Positions 29,470-44,016 of a DNA stretch of 64,000 nt are shown in pieces (position 1 is the first letter of the stretch; each line of letters opens with the position of its first letter). Where the stretch lies: positions 52,806 through 116,805 of the forward strand of contig JAKOMQ010000012.1 of the NCBI GenBank assembly GCA_022241605.1, in the 5' to 3' direction. This DNA is from Aquimonas sp. GTDB taxonomy: Bacteria > Pseudomonadota > Gammaproteobacteria > Xanthomonadales > Xanthomonadaceae. A program made the translations under genes and the position numbers. The notes beneath the pieces are model-generated. The model saw only the letters and a program-made list of their open reading frames with translations, did not search any database and was not told the origin of the DNA.

Positions 29470-32030
29470 GCCGGTGCTCCTGCAGCAGGCGTGCGCTGGG
29501 AGAAGCTCTTGAGCGCCCCCATGATCGAGGCCCAGGCGCGATCGATCACGGTGCCCTGTTCGGCCATCACGATCTTGACCCGCCCGGCATGCAGCTCCCG
29601 CGCCAGCCATTCGAGACTGTGCTCGGCCGCGCGCTGGCCGCGGTGGTTCACGAACAGCGCGTTGCCGGTCACCGTGCTGAACCAGGACATGCGCCTTCGG
29701 GCAGTGCTGCCGTCACTTTCGGTGAACTCGAACCAGCTGCCGAAAGGCAAATGCCGGATCCGGTCGAACTGGGCGCGCTCGGCTTCGCTGAGCGGTGGCG
29801 GTGGGGGTTCGCTGGGTTCCGCCACGGAGGCCGCGCCACGGCCCTGTGCTTCGCCCTGGCCCAGCCGCCCGCGCGACTTCAGCTTGATCGCAAGCTCGGT
29901 GCGGCTGTTGCCTTCCTCGCCTTCGACCTCGGGTTCCGATTCGTCCGACAGTAGACGCCCGGTGATCGCGCTGGCGTCGCCATCGTGGTAGCCGACCTTG
30001 ATCAAGGCACGCTCGACGTCCTCGCGCAGCTGCCCGGCCACCGCCGGTGGCACCTGCTGGCCGCCGGCGATCTCGATCAGCTGTTCGGCAGTCTCCAGCT
30101 GCTGCCGGTAGAGCGGTGAATCCTCACCGCTGCGCAACAGGGTGAGCGCAAGCACATCGGTCCAGGCCTGCGACAGCAGGGTGGATACGAAGCGCGGCAG
30201 ACGCCGGCCCTGCATCCGCTCGCTGATCGCGGCCTCGGCGCTGATCCGCGCGAGCTCGAGTTTTTCCTTGCCGCGCGCGGCTTCGACGTGGCGTCGCTCG
30301 GCGACCTCGGCCTTGCGGGCCAAGGTCTGCATCTGCTGCTGCAGATCGCCCACCAGGCTCTCGAACACCGCCGAGTCACCCATGTAGTCCTGGTTCACCC
30401 GGTCGACCAGCAGGCTGATCTTGTCCAGCAGGCCGCGGTCCGACTCTTCCGCATCCACCAGCCAGCTGGTGCCGGTCTCGGCGACCACATTCAGCATCTG
30501 CCGCGCCGGATGCTGGCGCCGGGTAAAGAACCCCTTGTCGGCCAGCGCCACCCGCAGCATCGGCACCTGCAGCTTGGTCAGCAGCTTGGCGACCGGGCTG
30601 GTGGACTTGACGTCGCGCAGGATGTGCTCATAGAGCAGCGACATCAGCTCGATGACGTCGGACTCCTCCGGCGCGAGGGTCGGGCTCATGCCCGTGGGCG
30701 TCAGCTGGCGCAGCTGGTTGAGCAGATCCTTGCGGACCTCGCCGATACCGCGCGGCAGCGGCTTGCCGTCGACCATCTGCGGCGTGGGTTCACGCACCTG
30801 CAGGCTGGCCAGCACCGCCTGGATGTCCTCGCGGCTGGCGACGTGGGCGTTGGCCGGCGGCTTCGCGGGCCCGCTGCCGAGCTTGCCGAGCAATGCGCGG
30901 CGCCCGGACAGCAGCTCCCGCAGCATGTCGAAAGTGCGCGCGTCGTTGGCCTCGCTGGCGGCCGTGTCCATGGGCTCCGAGGGTGCGGTGCCGGGCCATG
31001 CGGTATACGGGCGGGGACCATCGAAAGCCGGCTCCGCCGCCGCACCCTGCGCGCCGCCGGACATCGCCCCAGCGGCGGGCGGCGGCGGGTTCGCCGAATA
31101 CGGGCGGTCCGCTCCCGCAGGCGCGCCGCCGACATGCGGCATGCCTGCGCCCTCGCGATAGGGCACTGTCTCCGGTGCGAAGCCCTGGTTGCTGCCGCTG
31201 CCGCTGACGCGACCGCCAGCCGCTGCAGGCGCTGGACCCTTGCGCGGTTCGGCCCGGGGTGCCGGCGCTTTGGTGTCGGTCTCCGCAGGTCGCGGCGCCG
31301 GCGATTTGCTGCGGGTCGGCGCATAGGCCAGGTTCGGCAGCACGCGCTCGCGCGCAAGAAAGCTGTTCAGTGCCTCGTACAGCGAGCCGATGAGGTGCAT
31401 GACCTGGCGCTCGAACTGGCGGAACAGCAGCAGGCGGTATTCATTGTTGAGGTCGAGCGTGCCCACCGCGGCGCGCAGGAAGGCACACAGACCGCGTGGC
31501 CCGACCGGCAGCCGCTCGGGTTCATAGGCGGGACGGCCGGCGATCACGCCGAAGCGCTGGCCGAGCAGGAACAGCGGAAGACTGTGGCGCACTTCGGCGC
31601 GGCTGGCGATCTCGGCGAGCAGCATGTTCTGCTCAAGCTCGATATCGGCGACCAGGCTGAGTTCGCCGAACGGCACATCCGCCTGCTCGCCCTTCAGGGG
31701 AGAGCTCTGCGGAGGGTCCTTGAGCGTGGCCAGCGCGCTCTCCAATGCAATCAGGAAACGCGGGGTCACATCCGATCGGCCGCGCTTGATCTCGCGCAGG
31801 GCTTCGAAGCAGTTGGCCTGCAGGTCGCTGCTGCGGGCCTGGTCGGCCAGCTTGAACAGCTGCTGCTCGGTCTCGTCGAGCGTGGCGCGCAGGCCGCGCT
31901 CGAGTTCGTCCGAGGCGAACTTGAGCACGCCTTCCAAGGTGTGGCGAACCCGCTTGGGCAGCGCCCGCTGGGAAAGGCGTGCATTGGCGTTGGCATCGAA
32001 GGCGGGGGGGCCGCCCGGCGCGTAGAGCAT
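29466..32030 (-). CDS. DUF1631 family protein
   Basis: LPKRVRHTLEGVLKFASDELERGLRATLDETEQQLFKLADQARSSDLQANCFEALREIKRGRSDV... Start taken at MLYAPGG; ORF open to 32141. Confidence 0.8.
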   Translation of the reverse strand: MLYAPGGPPAFDANANARLSQRALPKRVRHTLEGVLKFASDELERGLRATLDETEQQLFKLADQARSSDLQANCFEALREIKRGRSDVTPRFLIALESALATLKDPPQSSPLKGEQADVPFGELSLVADIELEQNMLLAEIASRAEVRHSLPLFLLGQRFGVIAGRPAYEPERLPVGPRGLCAFLRAAVGTLDLNNEYRLLLFRQFERQVMHLIGSLYEALNSFLARERVLPNLAYAPTRSKSPAPRPAETDTKAPAPRAEPRKGPAPAAAGGRVSGSGSNQGFAPETVPYREGAGMPHVGGAPAGADRPYSANPPPPAAGAMSGGAQGAAAEPAFDGPRPYTAWPGTAPSEPMDTAASEANDARTFDMLRELLSGRRALLGKLGSGPAKPPANAHVASREDIQAVLASLQVREPTPQMVDGKPLPRGIGEVRKDLLNQLRQLTPTGMSPTLAPEESDVIELMSLLYEHILRDVKSTSPVAKLLTKLQVPMLRVALADKGFFTRRQHPARQMLNVVAETGTSWLVDAEESDRGLLDKISLLVDRVNQDYMGDSAVFESLVGDLQQQMQTLARKAEVAERRHVEAARGKEKLELARISAEAAISERMQGRRLPRFVSTLLSQAWTDVLALTLLRSGEDSPLYRQQLETAEQLIEIAGGQQVPPAVAGQLREDVERALIKVGYHDGDASAITGRLLSDESEPEVEGEEGNSRTELAIKLKSRGRLGQGEAQGRGAASVAEPSEPPPPPLSEAERAQFDRIRHLPFGSWFEFTESDGSTARRRMSWFSTVTGNALFVNHRGQRAAEHSLEWLARELHAGRVKIVMAEQGTVIDRAWASIMGALKSFSQRTPAAGAPA

Positions 32031-32379
32031 CCGGAACCTTCCAAATGGTTTCACCGCCGCCAATCCGGGCCGCGGTGTATTCAGGAACCCGTCTGCGGGC
32101 GCAGGCGCTGCGGCAGGACGGACGTTGCAGTCAGCAGGCAAGAACTGTGCCGTCTGTCACGCTTGCCGAAGCATGCCAGAGCCCCTGCCGTCGTGCATCC
32201 GACCAAAGTGGTGGAAGCTTACTCCGCCCCTGTCTTGTCATTTTGTGACAATTGAGGTCGGTCGTAGCGGTCGGCCAAGCGATATCCGGCCGCAGCGGTT
32301 GCGGCTTGCGTCGGCACGCTCGCTGCGGTTCCATCCCAGCCTCCGCGCCCGCTCGGGTTGCCCCCACTGGAGTCCGTGA

Positions 32380-34611
<2,232 letters not shown>

Positions 34612-34666
34612 CGCGGCTGCCCGGCACGCTGTTGCAGAACAGCCTGCCGGGCAGGGTGCTGACGGA

Positions 34667-36712
34667 TTACTCGGCCGCCGCGGCCGGCTGCAACCCCCCG
34701 TGCTCCTCGAACCAGCGCCGCACCTGCTGGTACCAGAACACCGAGTTTTGCGGCTTCAGGATCCAGTGGTTCTCGTTGGGGAAATACACGTAGCGGGTGG
34801 GTACGCCCTTCATCAGCAGGGTCTGGTAGAGCTCCTGGCCGTGGTTGACCGGCACCCGGTAGTCGAGCTGGCCGTGCACCACCAGCGTCGGCGTCTTGAA
34901 GTTGGCGGCGTGGTAGTGCGGTGAGATGTGGCGGATCGTCTCGGCAGTCTCCGGCTCCCAGAACCCGCCGAAGCGCGGCAGCTGGGTGGCGAAGTCGGCG
35001 GCGTACTGGGTGTAGAGGTTGTAGACCTTGGCGTGTGCGACCAGCGCCCGGAACGGGTGCTCGCGGCCGAGGATGATCGTGCTCAGGTAGCCGCCGTAGC
35101 TGCCGCCGCCGGCGACCATGCGCCCGGAATCGATCCAGTCCTGGGCGGCGAACCACTCGGCCGCCTTGATCACGTCCTCGAAGGGCTTGTCGGCCCAGTT
35201 GGGGTTGATCGAGTCGGTAAACTCCTGGCCGAAGCCCGAGCTGCCGTGGAAGTTCGGCCAGGCGGTGACGTAGCCCCAGCTGCCGAACACCTGCGCGTTC
35301 CAGCGGAAGGCCATGCCGTCGGTGATGGCGTTGTGCGGGCCGCCGTGGATCAGCATGAAGAAGGGATACTTCTTGGTCCGGTCAAAGCCCGGCGGATAGT
35401 TCACCCACATCTGGATCTCGGCGCCGTTGGCGCCGGTGTAGGTGACCGACTCGTAGGTGCCCAGCGCAGTGCCGGCCAGCAATTCGTCGTTGATCGTAGA
35501 GAGTTTCTGATCGCGGCCCGTGCGCGGGTCGATACTCACCAGCGTCGGTGGCTCGACGAAGCTCTGCCGCAGGCCCACCAGCACGCTGCCGCCCACTGCG
35601 AGGCTGCCGAACGAGGGGCTGGTGGTGAGCGCGCGGGGGCCGCCGTCCAGCGGCAGCGCATACGCACGCACCGTGCCGGCGTCATCGATGGCGCCAAAGA
35701 GGCGGCGGCTGTCGGCGGCCCAGACCAGGCCAGACATGCTGCGATCGAAGTCGGTGTAGAGCTCGCGCACCGCGCCGCTACGGCGGTCCTTCAGCATCAT
35801 CCGGCCGCGGTCGGCGTAGAAGCCCGGAATGCGCTGCTGCACGAAGGCGAGGTGGCGACCATCCGGGCTGTACAGCGGGTTGCCGTCATTGCCGATATTG
35901 CCCTCGGTCAGGTTGCGCAGGCTGCCATCGGCCAGCGACAGCAGGAACAGATCGTTGTCGGCGCGCTCGGGCGCCGGGTCGGAGTCGGCCACGAACGCCA
36001 GCTCACGGCCGTCGGGCGAGAGATCGAACAGGCTGTCGGTGCCCTGTACCGCGCTGCGCGGCAGCTGCAGCCCGGTCGGCAGGGTCAGCGCCACCACCTC
36101 GCCGCCCGCGGCCGGCACGCTGAACACGTGGAACTGGCGCTCGTCCAGGTACTGGTCCCAGGCGGTGACGGTGTCGTCGAACACGCGCGCCGTCATCTTG
36201 CTGCTGCTGCGCTCGTCCAGGCGCTTGCCCTGTTCGTCCAGCGGCAGGTCGGCGAACACCCGCGACACGAAGGCCAGCCGCGAGCCGTCGGCGAACCACT
36301 TGGGGCTCTGCACGCCGGTGGCGAGCTGGGTCAGGCGGATGGCTTCGCCGCCTTCGATCGGCATCACGTAGAGCTGCGGCGCGCGGTCGCCCTCGCGCTG
36401 GGCCACGAAGACCAGCTGGCGGCCATCCGGGCTGAACGCGGGCGCGCCCTCGCTGCTGGCGTGGGTGGTGAAGGCGCGCTGGCCACTGCCGTCGGCGTTC
36501 CACATCCATAGATCGGTATGGCCCCGGTCTTCGGCCATGTCGAAGCGGGTCACCGGCGCCACGATGCGGCGGCCGTCCGGCGACACCACGGGGGATCCGA
36601 TGCGCTGGATCTGCCAGCTGCGCTCGATGGTGAAGGGCTCCAGGGCCGAATCCTGCGCCAACGCGGGCAGGGCGGCGGCCATGAAGCCCACGGCGAACAG
36701 ATGTCGAAGCAT
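34667..36712 (-). CDS. S9 family peptidase
   Basis: Signal peptide MLRHLFAVGFMAAALPALA; SPDGR propeller repeats; MVAGGGSYGGYLSTIILG; HGQLDYRVPVNHG; PNENHWI. Confidence 0.92.
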   Translation of the reverse strand: MLRHLFAVGFMAAALPALAQDSALEPFTIERSWQIQRIGSPVVSPDGRRIVAPVTRFDMAEDRGHTDLWMWNADGSGQRAFTTHASSEGAPAFSPDGRQLVFVAQREGDRAPQLYVMPIEGGEAIRLTQLATGVQSPKWFADGSRLAFVSRVFADLPLDEQGKRLDERSSSKMTARVFDDTVTAWDQYLDERQFHVFSVPAAGGEVVALTLPTGLQLPRSAVQGTDSLFDLSPDGRELAFVADSDPAPERADNDLFLLSLADGSLRNLTEGNIGNDGNPLYSPDGRHLAFVQQRIPGFYADRGRMMLKDRRSGAVRELYTDFDRSMSGLVWAADSRRLFGAIDDAGTVRAYALPLDGGPRALTTSPSFGSLAVGGSVLVGLRQSFVEPPTLVSIDPRTGRDQKLSTINDELLAGTALGTYESVTYTGANGAEIQMWVNYPPGFDRTKKYPFFMLIHGGPHNAITDGMAFRWNAQVFGSWGYVTAWPNFHGSSGFGQEFTDSINPNWADKPFEDVIKAAEWFAAQDWIDSGRMVAGGGSYGGYLSTIILGREHPFRALVAHAKVYNLYTQYAADFATQLPRFGGFWEPETAETIRHISPHYHAANFKTPTLVVHGQLDYRVPVNHGQELYQTLLMKGVPTRYVYFPNENHWILKPQNSVFWYQQVRRWFEEHGGLQPAAAAE

Positions 36713-36781
36713 GACGGCACTCCTTTGAGGGGACCCGCGATGCTCCCTGCCTGCCCGCATCGGATCAAGTGCCCATCGGCA

Positions 36782-38662
36782 TCAGCGCTGTTCGAAGAAT
36801 TCGAGTGCAGGTGGATCTGGGCAGGGCGCCATCCGCATGCGGCCGTCCGCGGCAATCAGGATCGTGCCGCCGCCGTGCGTGTTGACCAGGATCTCACCCG
36901 TGTGGACTGGCCACGAGCTGTAGGGCGTGCCGGGCAGCTGCAGCCAGGACTCGGCGCGCCATTCGCCGTTGCCGGCTTGGCGCAGGCGGTACACCACGCC
37001 GTCGTTGATGGTCATGTGGGCCACACCGACCAGCGCGATGGTTTGTGAGCCCAGACGATAGATGTCCTCGACATTGCGTCCGAGCACGCCCTGCCGGCGG
37101 CCATTGTCGCCAGCGAAGATCAGTTCGCCACCCCACTCGCCGCGGTTCGCGCCCAGCAGCCAGCCGCCGGCAACGCGCAGGGCGAGATCGGGCGTGTGCT
37201 CTGGGACCTCAACCGGCTGCCAGCTGGGCCGCCAGTCGGGATTTACCCCGGGTGGAGGTGGCGGTGGTGGGGGCAGATACCTTTCGACGAGATCACCGCG
37301 GTAGGAGAGCTTCTGCAGCTGCGCTGTGTGGGTGCCTTTGTAGAGCTTTTCACCCTGGGGTTGATCGACCATACGAAGCGCAATTGCTTCGCACTCGACG
37401 GGCCCAGGTACGACAGATACACGATCAAAGAAGCGCTGCACGTCAATACGCGCGCCCGAATCGCTCGCACTGCGCATACGGTCCAGAGCCTCCTGCGCGG
37501 CAACGCGAACCGGCGGATACCAGTAGAGGTCGGCCGCTTCGAGCAATACGCTTTCTGACGCCGGGCTTGCCAGCTCTCCAAGCGCCATCGCAGTAAACAG
37601 CGCCCTGATCGGATGCGAGCCGTCCCGCATCCATGGATGAAGAACGGCTTGAACCATCGCCGCATCTTCGGGGCCTGCGACATGGCCAAGCGCAAGCAGC
37701 GCAGCTCGGTTTGCTTCAGGGGTGCTGGAGGCGGCGACCTCCAGCAGCACGGGCGTGAGTGCCCGCGCGCGCTGGCCTGCGATCGCCGCATGGGCGAAGT
37801 CCCTGGTTCGTGGCCAAGGCGCGCGAAGCTGCACTTTGAGCAGAGCGATGGCCTCCGGGCTTCCCGCCTGAACCAGAAGCCCGAGGAGTCGCTCCTTGAG
37901 GTCTGGCGTGGAGTGAAAAAGCGTAAGGAGCTCAGCCTCGGCGGGCGCGATGTCTTGGCCCAGTGCCTCCAGCATGCGCACCAGCCCCAACTCTTCCTCG
38001 GAAGTGCCTCTGTGCTGGCCAAGCTTTTGAGCCAAGGGCAAAGCTGCACGGCGTCGGTCGCTTCCGAGCGACTCCAGCACGAACGCGAAAAGGAAGTTGT
38101 TGAACGGGTGGCAGTCATCGATGCACTCGCCCGCGCTCAGAATCGCATCGACCGTACTCGATCCCAAGCGTGTCAACACGGGCAGCAGCGCAGGATGCTG
38201 CCGGACATCTGACTCGTCAAGTAAGCGCTGAAGCGCATGCCGCGCTGCAGCGTTCGGCTCGAAGTAGACGATCAGTTCGAGGGCTGTGGTTTCACCGTCG
38301 ACGACCCGATCGAGCACGTCGTCGAGGCAGCCCAAGCCGAGCAAGGCATGCGTTTCGCTGGGTGCATCGCCTCCCGTGCTTGCGAACTCGCGGGCGTCAC
38401 TTGCATCTGGCGCAGCGGACGCGGCGGCTGCGAGGTCGGCTTCGAGCGCAATGGAGACCTCAAGCTCCGCAAGCAGCGCCTGCTCCCCGGGCGTGCAGAT
38501 GTCTGCGGCTGTCAATACAGAGGCGAACAGAGCTAGCGCCAAGCCGAGCAGCGTGGAGGTTCTCAGTCCCGCGCGTCGGGTGAGGTGTTCTGCAAGAAAC
38601 TGGATTCGTCCGCTCTCGCTCAGTGTAGGAGCCTGCTTGCAGGCGACCGCCGCCTGCGCCAT
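36782..38662 (-). CDS. HEAT-like repeat hypothetical protein with signal sequence
   Basis: Long ORF with helical repeats (RAALLALGHVAGPEDAAMVQAVL, LGELASPASESVLLEAADLYWYPPVRVAAQEAL). 5' end runs into a REP element, so the start is uncertain. Confidence 0.65.
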   Translation of the reverse strand: MAQAAVACKQAPTLSESGRIQFLAEHLTRRAGLRTSTLLGLALALFASVLTAADICTPGEQALLAELEVSIALEADLAAAASAAPDASDAREFASTGGDAPSETHALLGLGCLDDVLDRVVDGETTALELIVYFEPNAAARHALQRLLDESDVRQHPALLPVLTRLGSSTVDAILSAGECIDDCHPFNNFLFAFVLESLGSDRRRAALPLAQKLGQHRGTSEEELGLVRMLEALGQDIAPAEAELLTLFHSTPDLKERLLGLLVQAGSPEAIALLKVQLRAPWPRTRDFAHAAIAGQRARALTPVLLEVAASSTPEANRAALLALGHVAGPEDAAMVQAVLHPWMRDGSHPIRALFTAMALGELASPASESVLLEAADLYWYPPVRVAAQEALDRMRSASDSGARIDVQRFFDRVSVVPGPVECEAIALRMVDQPQGEKLYKGTHTAQLQKLSYRGDLVERYLPPPPPPPPGVNPDWRPSWQPVEVPEHTPDLALRVAGGWLLGANRGEWGGELIFAGDNGRRQGVLGRNVEDIYRLGSQTIALVGVAHMTINDGVVYRLRQAGNGEWRAESWLQLPGTPYSSWPVHTGEILVNTHGGGTILIAADGRMRMAPCPDPPALEFFEQR

Positions 38663-38704
38663 GTTCCCACCCTGCGGGTCGCGAGCGAGCTCGCTCCTAC
38701 AAAC
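38623..38704. repeat. REP-like palindromic repeat, inverted copy of 8090..8171
   Basis: TGTAGGAGCCTGCTTGCAGGCGACCGC...CCCTGCGGGTCGCGAGCGAGCTCGCTCCTACA is the near reverse complement of the 8090 element. Confidence 0.85.
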
Positions 38705-38855
38705 AGCCGGCTTGTGTGCGGGCGACGGTGACAGGACCCGGGACGAGAGACCCGCTTCTTGCGAGCGCGAGGGGCGAGGGAACAAGAGGCTCATGGCGTG
38801 GCTCAGGACCGGCACAGGTCGAAGGGCTGCACGTTACCCGTCGCCAGCGCGGCCG

Positions 38856-39335
38856 TCATCCCGCCGCCAGGAGATCCGCCGCCCTGGCCCCCAGCACCTC
38901 CGCGAACACCCGCGGATCAAGCTCGATCTGCAGGCCACGCTGGCCGCCGTTGCAGTAGACGGTGACGTGGTCGAGCGCAGACTGCTCCAGCGCCACCGGC
39001 ACGCGCTTCTTCTGGCCGAACGGGCTGATGCCGCCGACGTGGTAGCCGGTGATGCGTTCGGCCGCCGGCACCGGCAGCATCACCGCGTGCTTGCCGCCGA
39101 GGGCTGTGGCGAGCTTCTTCAGGCTGAGCACGTGGTCGACCGGCAGGATCGCGCAGGCGGGTTTGCCGTCGAGTTCGACCATCAGGGTCTTGAGCATGCG
39201 CGCAGGTTCGATGCCCAGTGCCGCTGCGGCCTGCAGGCCGATGTTGGCGGCCTCGGGGTCGTAGGCGTAGGTGTGCAGTCGATAGGCGATCCTGCTCGCG
39301 TCAAGCATGCGGGTGGCGGGGGTGGCGCGGCTCAC
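38856..39335 (-). CDS. ybaK: Cys-tRNA(Pro)/Cys-tRNA(Cys) deacylase
   Basis: MLKTLMVELDGKPACAILPVDHVLSLKKLATALGGKHAVMLPVPAAERITGYHVGGISPFGQKKRVPV. GTG start chosen (VSRATPATRMLDAS). Confidence 0.9.
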   Translation of the reverse strand: MSRATPATRMLDASRIAYRLHTYAYDPEAANIGLQAAAALGIEPARMLKTLMVELDGKPACAILPVDHVLSLKKLATALGGKHAVMLPVPAAERITGYHVGGISPFGQKKRVPVALEQSALDHVTVYCNGGQRGLQIELDPRVFAEVLGARAADLLAAG

Positions 39336-39354
39336 GGCGAAGGGCCTGGTCGGC

Positions 39355-40026
39355 CTATTCGTCCTCGTCGTTCGGCAGCTGCGGAGCGCGGCCGTCAACG
39401 GTGAGCTTGGCCGCCAGCAGCACCGCTTGAGTGCGCGAGTGCGCGCCCAGCTTGCGCAGGATGGCGGTCATGTGGGCCTTGATGGTGGCCTCGCTGACGT
39501 TCAGCTCGTAAGCGATCTGCTTGTTGAGCAGGCCATTGCAAACCATGCTCAGCACCCGGTACTGCTGCGGCGTGAGCTCGGCGACGCGCGCTGCCAGCGC
39601 TTCCTCTTCAGGATCCAGCGAGATGCCGGAGCCGCCGATGCCCGGCGGCAGCCAGGTGTCGCCGTCGAGTACGGCATGGATCGCCTGGCCGATCTGCTCG
39701 ACGTCGGCGGATTTCGGGATGAAGCCCGATGCGCCGTGGCCGAGTGCGCGCCGCATCAGCGCAGGATCCTCCCGCGCCGACACAACCAGAATGGGCAGGG
39801 TGGGAAAGGCGGCCCTGAGGTGCACCAGCGCCGAGAACCCATGTGCGCCGGGCATGTTGAGATCGAGCAGCAGCAGCTCTGCGCGCGGATGTCGGGCTGC
39901 CAGCTCGGTCAGGCTGTCGACCGAGTCCGCCTCCAGCAGGCGCGCGTCGGGCAGGATCTGCGCCACGGTGCGTCGCAGCGCGTCGCGAAACAGCGGGTGG
40001 TCATCGGCAATCAGGATGTCGCGCAT
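39355..40026 (-). CDS. LuxR/NarL-family response regulator (CrbR-like by context)
   Basis: MRDILIADDHPLFRDALRRTV..LLLLDLNMPG..; HTH LTPQQYRVLSMVCNGLLNKQIAYELNVSEATIKAHMTAILRKL. Just downstream of acs on the same strand. Confidence 0.9.
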   Translation of the reverse strand: MRDILIADDHPLFRDALRRTVAQILPDARLLEADSVDSLTELAARHPRAELLLLDLNMPGAHGFSALVHLRAAFPTLPILVVSAREDPALMRRALGHGASGFIPKSADVEQIGQAIHAVLDGDTWLPPGIGGSGISLDPEEEALAARVAELTPQQYRVLSMVCNGLLNKQIAYELNVSEATIKAHMTAILRKLGAHSRTQAVLLAAKLTVDGRAPQLPNDEDE

Positions 40027-40185
40027 GGGCTCACTGTTGGCGTGCGTCGGCTCGGACTGCGCCCAAGCCTGCCCCATGCCGCCGCATTCGTCCATGCCGC
40101 CGCCCGCACAGCCAGATCCGGCCATGGCGTGTTCCCTCCCTTGCGCGGCAGCCGCGGCTGCGGGCCTGCGGCTGCCGGCGGTCGC

Positions 40186-42144
<1,959 letters not shown>

Positions 42145-42363
42145 ACGATTCCTCCCTTGTCGGATCCCGCGACGGGTCTTGCGCCCGCCCTGCTTGCTCT
42201 CAAGCATAGCCCTGCCCCGGGCGTTGGCGGCGCCCGCGTCGACCATGGTCGAACGAGTGCGCCCGAGGTCGTGCAAGGGTGCTGCTGCTTCGACCATCGT
42301 GCAATGGATTGCTGCACTGCGGCGCGCCCAAGCTCGGCTGGCATCCTTGGGAGGGAGTGCCTC

Positions 42364-43683
42364 ATGCATAAGCAACGAATCATCCGCAAACGCGTCCTCG
42401 CCCTGTCGATCGGCGCATTGGTGGCGGTCTCCGGTGGCGTCTCGGCGCAGAGCGAGCGCGAAGCCGAACTGGAAGCCCGTATCGCCCAGCTCGAGCGACT
42501 GGTGGGGGAACTGGTCGAGAAACAGGCCGCAGCGCCGGCGCCGGCGCCGGCGATACCCGCCGGCCAGCAGCCGGTCCAAGCCACTACCGTAGTGCCTACC
42601 GCGCATCCCGGCACCCGCTTCGCCTACGGCGGTTTCATCAAGGCCAATTCGAGCTGGAGCGACTACAGCGACGGCAATCCGCCGGCCGGCGGCCTGGCGC
42701 GCGACTTCTACCTGCCGGGTGCGATTCCGGTCGGTGGGCGCGGCGAGTCGCCGGTGTACGACACCCACGCCAAACAGTCGCGCTTCTGGTTCACCACCGA
42801 CACCGTGCTCGACAACGGCTCGCGCCTCGGCTCGCGGTTCGAGCTCGATTTTGGCGTGCCCACCGGCGGCGACGAACGCAATACCAACACCTACAACCCG
42901 GTGCTGCGGCGTGCCTTCTTCACCTACGACAACTGGCTGTTCGGCCAGGAGTGGTCAACCTTCATGGAGCTCGGCGCGCTGCCCGAGACCACCGACTTCA
43001 TTGGCCCCACCGAGGGCATGGTGTTCAACCGCCAGGCCCAGATCCGCTACACCAAGGGCGCCTGGTCGGTGGCGCTGGAGAACCCCGAAACCGTGCTGAC
43101 GCCCTTCGGCGGCGGCGGGCGCATCATCACTGACGAGAACTCGGTGCCGGACATCGTGGCCCGCTACACCCACCGTGCGGATTGGGGCTTCGTGACCTTC
43201 GCTGGCCTGCTGCGCCAGCTCCGCTACGAGACTCCGGCCCGTACCGCCTCGGCGACCGGCTACGGCGCCAGCGTGACCAGCCGCATCAACATGGGCGCGC
43301 GTGACGACCTGCGCTTGATGGTCACCGCCGGCTCCGGCATCGGACGCTACACCGGCCTCAACTTTTTCGATGATGGCGTGCTGCGCGCCGACGGCGGCAT
43401 CGAGCCGCTGGACATGATCGCTGCCTATGCGGCTTGGCGACATGTCTGGACGGGGACTTGGCGCTCCAACTTCATCCTTGGCTACACCTCGGTCGACAAC
43501 GACCCTGCGCTGACCGGCCTCAATGCCAATGCCGAGGCCTCCAGCCTGCGTGCCAACCTGATGTGGAGCCCGGTGCCCCGCGTCGACATGGGCGTGGAGC
43601 TGTCCACCGCCAAGCGTGAGCTCGAACGCGGCACCAGCGGCACCCAGAACCGGGTCGATTTCATGGCCCGCTACTCCTTCTGA
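42364..43683 (+). CDS. Outer-membrane porin (DcaP-like)
   Basis: Signal peptide, coiled-coil region ([21 protein letters not shown]), Pro/Ala linker, beta-barrel C-terminus ending MARYSF. Confidence 0.85.
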   Translation: MHKQRIIRKRVLALSIGALVAVSGGVSAQSEREAELEARIAQLERLVGELVEKQAAAPAPAPAIPAGQQPVQATTVVPTAHPGTRFAYGGFIKANSSWSDYSDGNPPAGGLARDFYLPGAIPVGGRGESPVYDTHAKQSRFWFTTDTVLDNGSRLGSRFELDFGVPTGGDERNTNTYNPVLRRAFFTYDNWLFGQEWSTFMELGALPETTDFIGPTEGMVFNRQAQIRYTKGAWSVALENPETVLTPFGGGGRIITDENSVPDIVARYTHRADWGFVTFAGLLRQLRYETPARTASATGYGASVTSRINMGARDDLRLMVTAGSGIGRYTGLNFFDDGVLRADGGIEPLDMIAAYAAWRHVWTGTWRSNFILGYTSVDNDPALTGLNANAEASSLRANLMWSPVPRVDMGVELSTAKRELERGTSGTQNRVDFMARYSF

Positions 43684-43743
43684 CCCCGGCCGGTCCGCAG
43701 CGGGCAAGCCCTGCCGCGGCCATATCAAAAAAGGAAGCTACAC

Positions 43744-44004
43744 ATGTCCGAGAACAAGTCACCGGCCGACTACTGGAAGGCCAACATCAAGATCATCTGG
43801 ATCTGCATGAGCATCTGGGCGCTGGTTTCGTTCGGCTTCGCGATCCTGCTGCGGCCGATGCTGGCCGGCATCCCGATCGGCGGCACCGACCTCGGCTTCT
43901 GGTTCGCGCAGCAGGGCTCGATCCTCGTGTTCATCGCCCTGATCTTCTTCTACACCTGGTTCATGAACCGCCTCGACCGCGAGTTCGGCGTGGACGAGCA
44001 GTAA
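43744..44004 (+). CDS. DUF4212 small subunit of sodium/solute symporter
   Basis: 86 aa, two TM: YWKANIKIIWICMSIWALVSFGFAILLRPML..; paired with an SSS-family gene. Confidence 0.9.
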   Translation: MSENKSPADYWKANIKIIWICMSIWALVSFGFAILLRPMLAGIPIGGTDLGFWFAQQGSILVFIALIFFYTWFMNRLDREFGVDEQ

Positions 44005-44016
44005 GGACAACGACCC

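Noticed and set aside
37243-38118. 291-aa minus-strand ORF overlapping the HEAT-like gene
   Set aside because: Alternative-frame ORF with Arg/Ser/Cys-rich shadow composition; the 36782..38662 frame has coherent repeats and a signal sequence.
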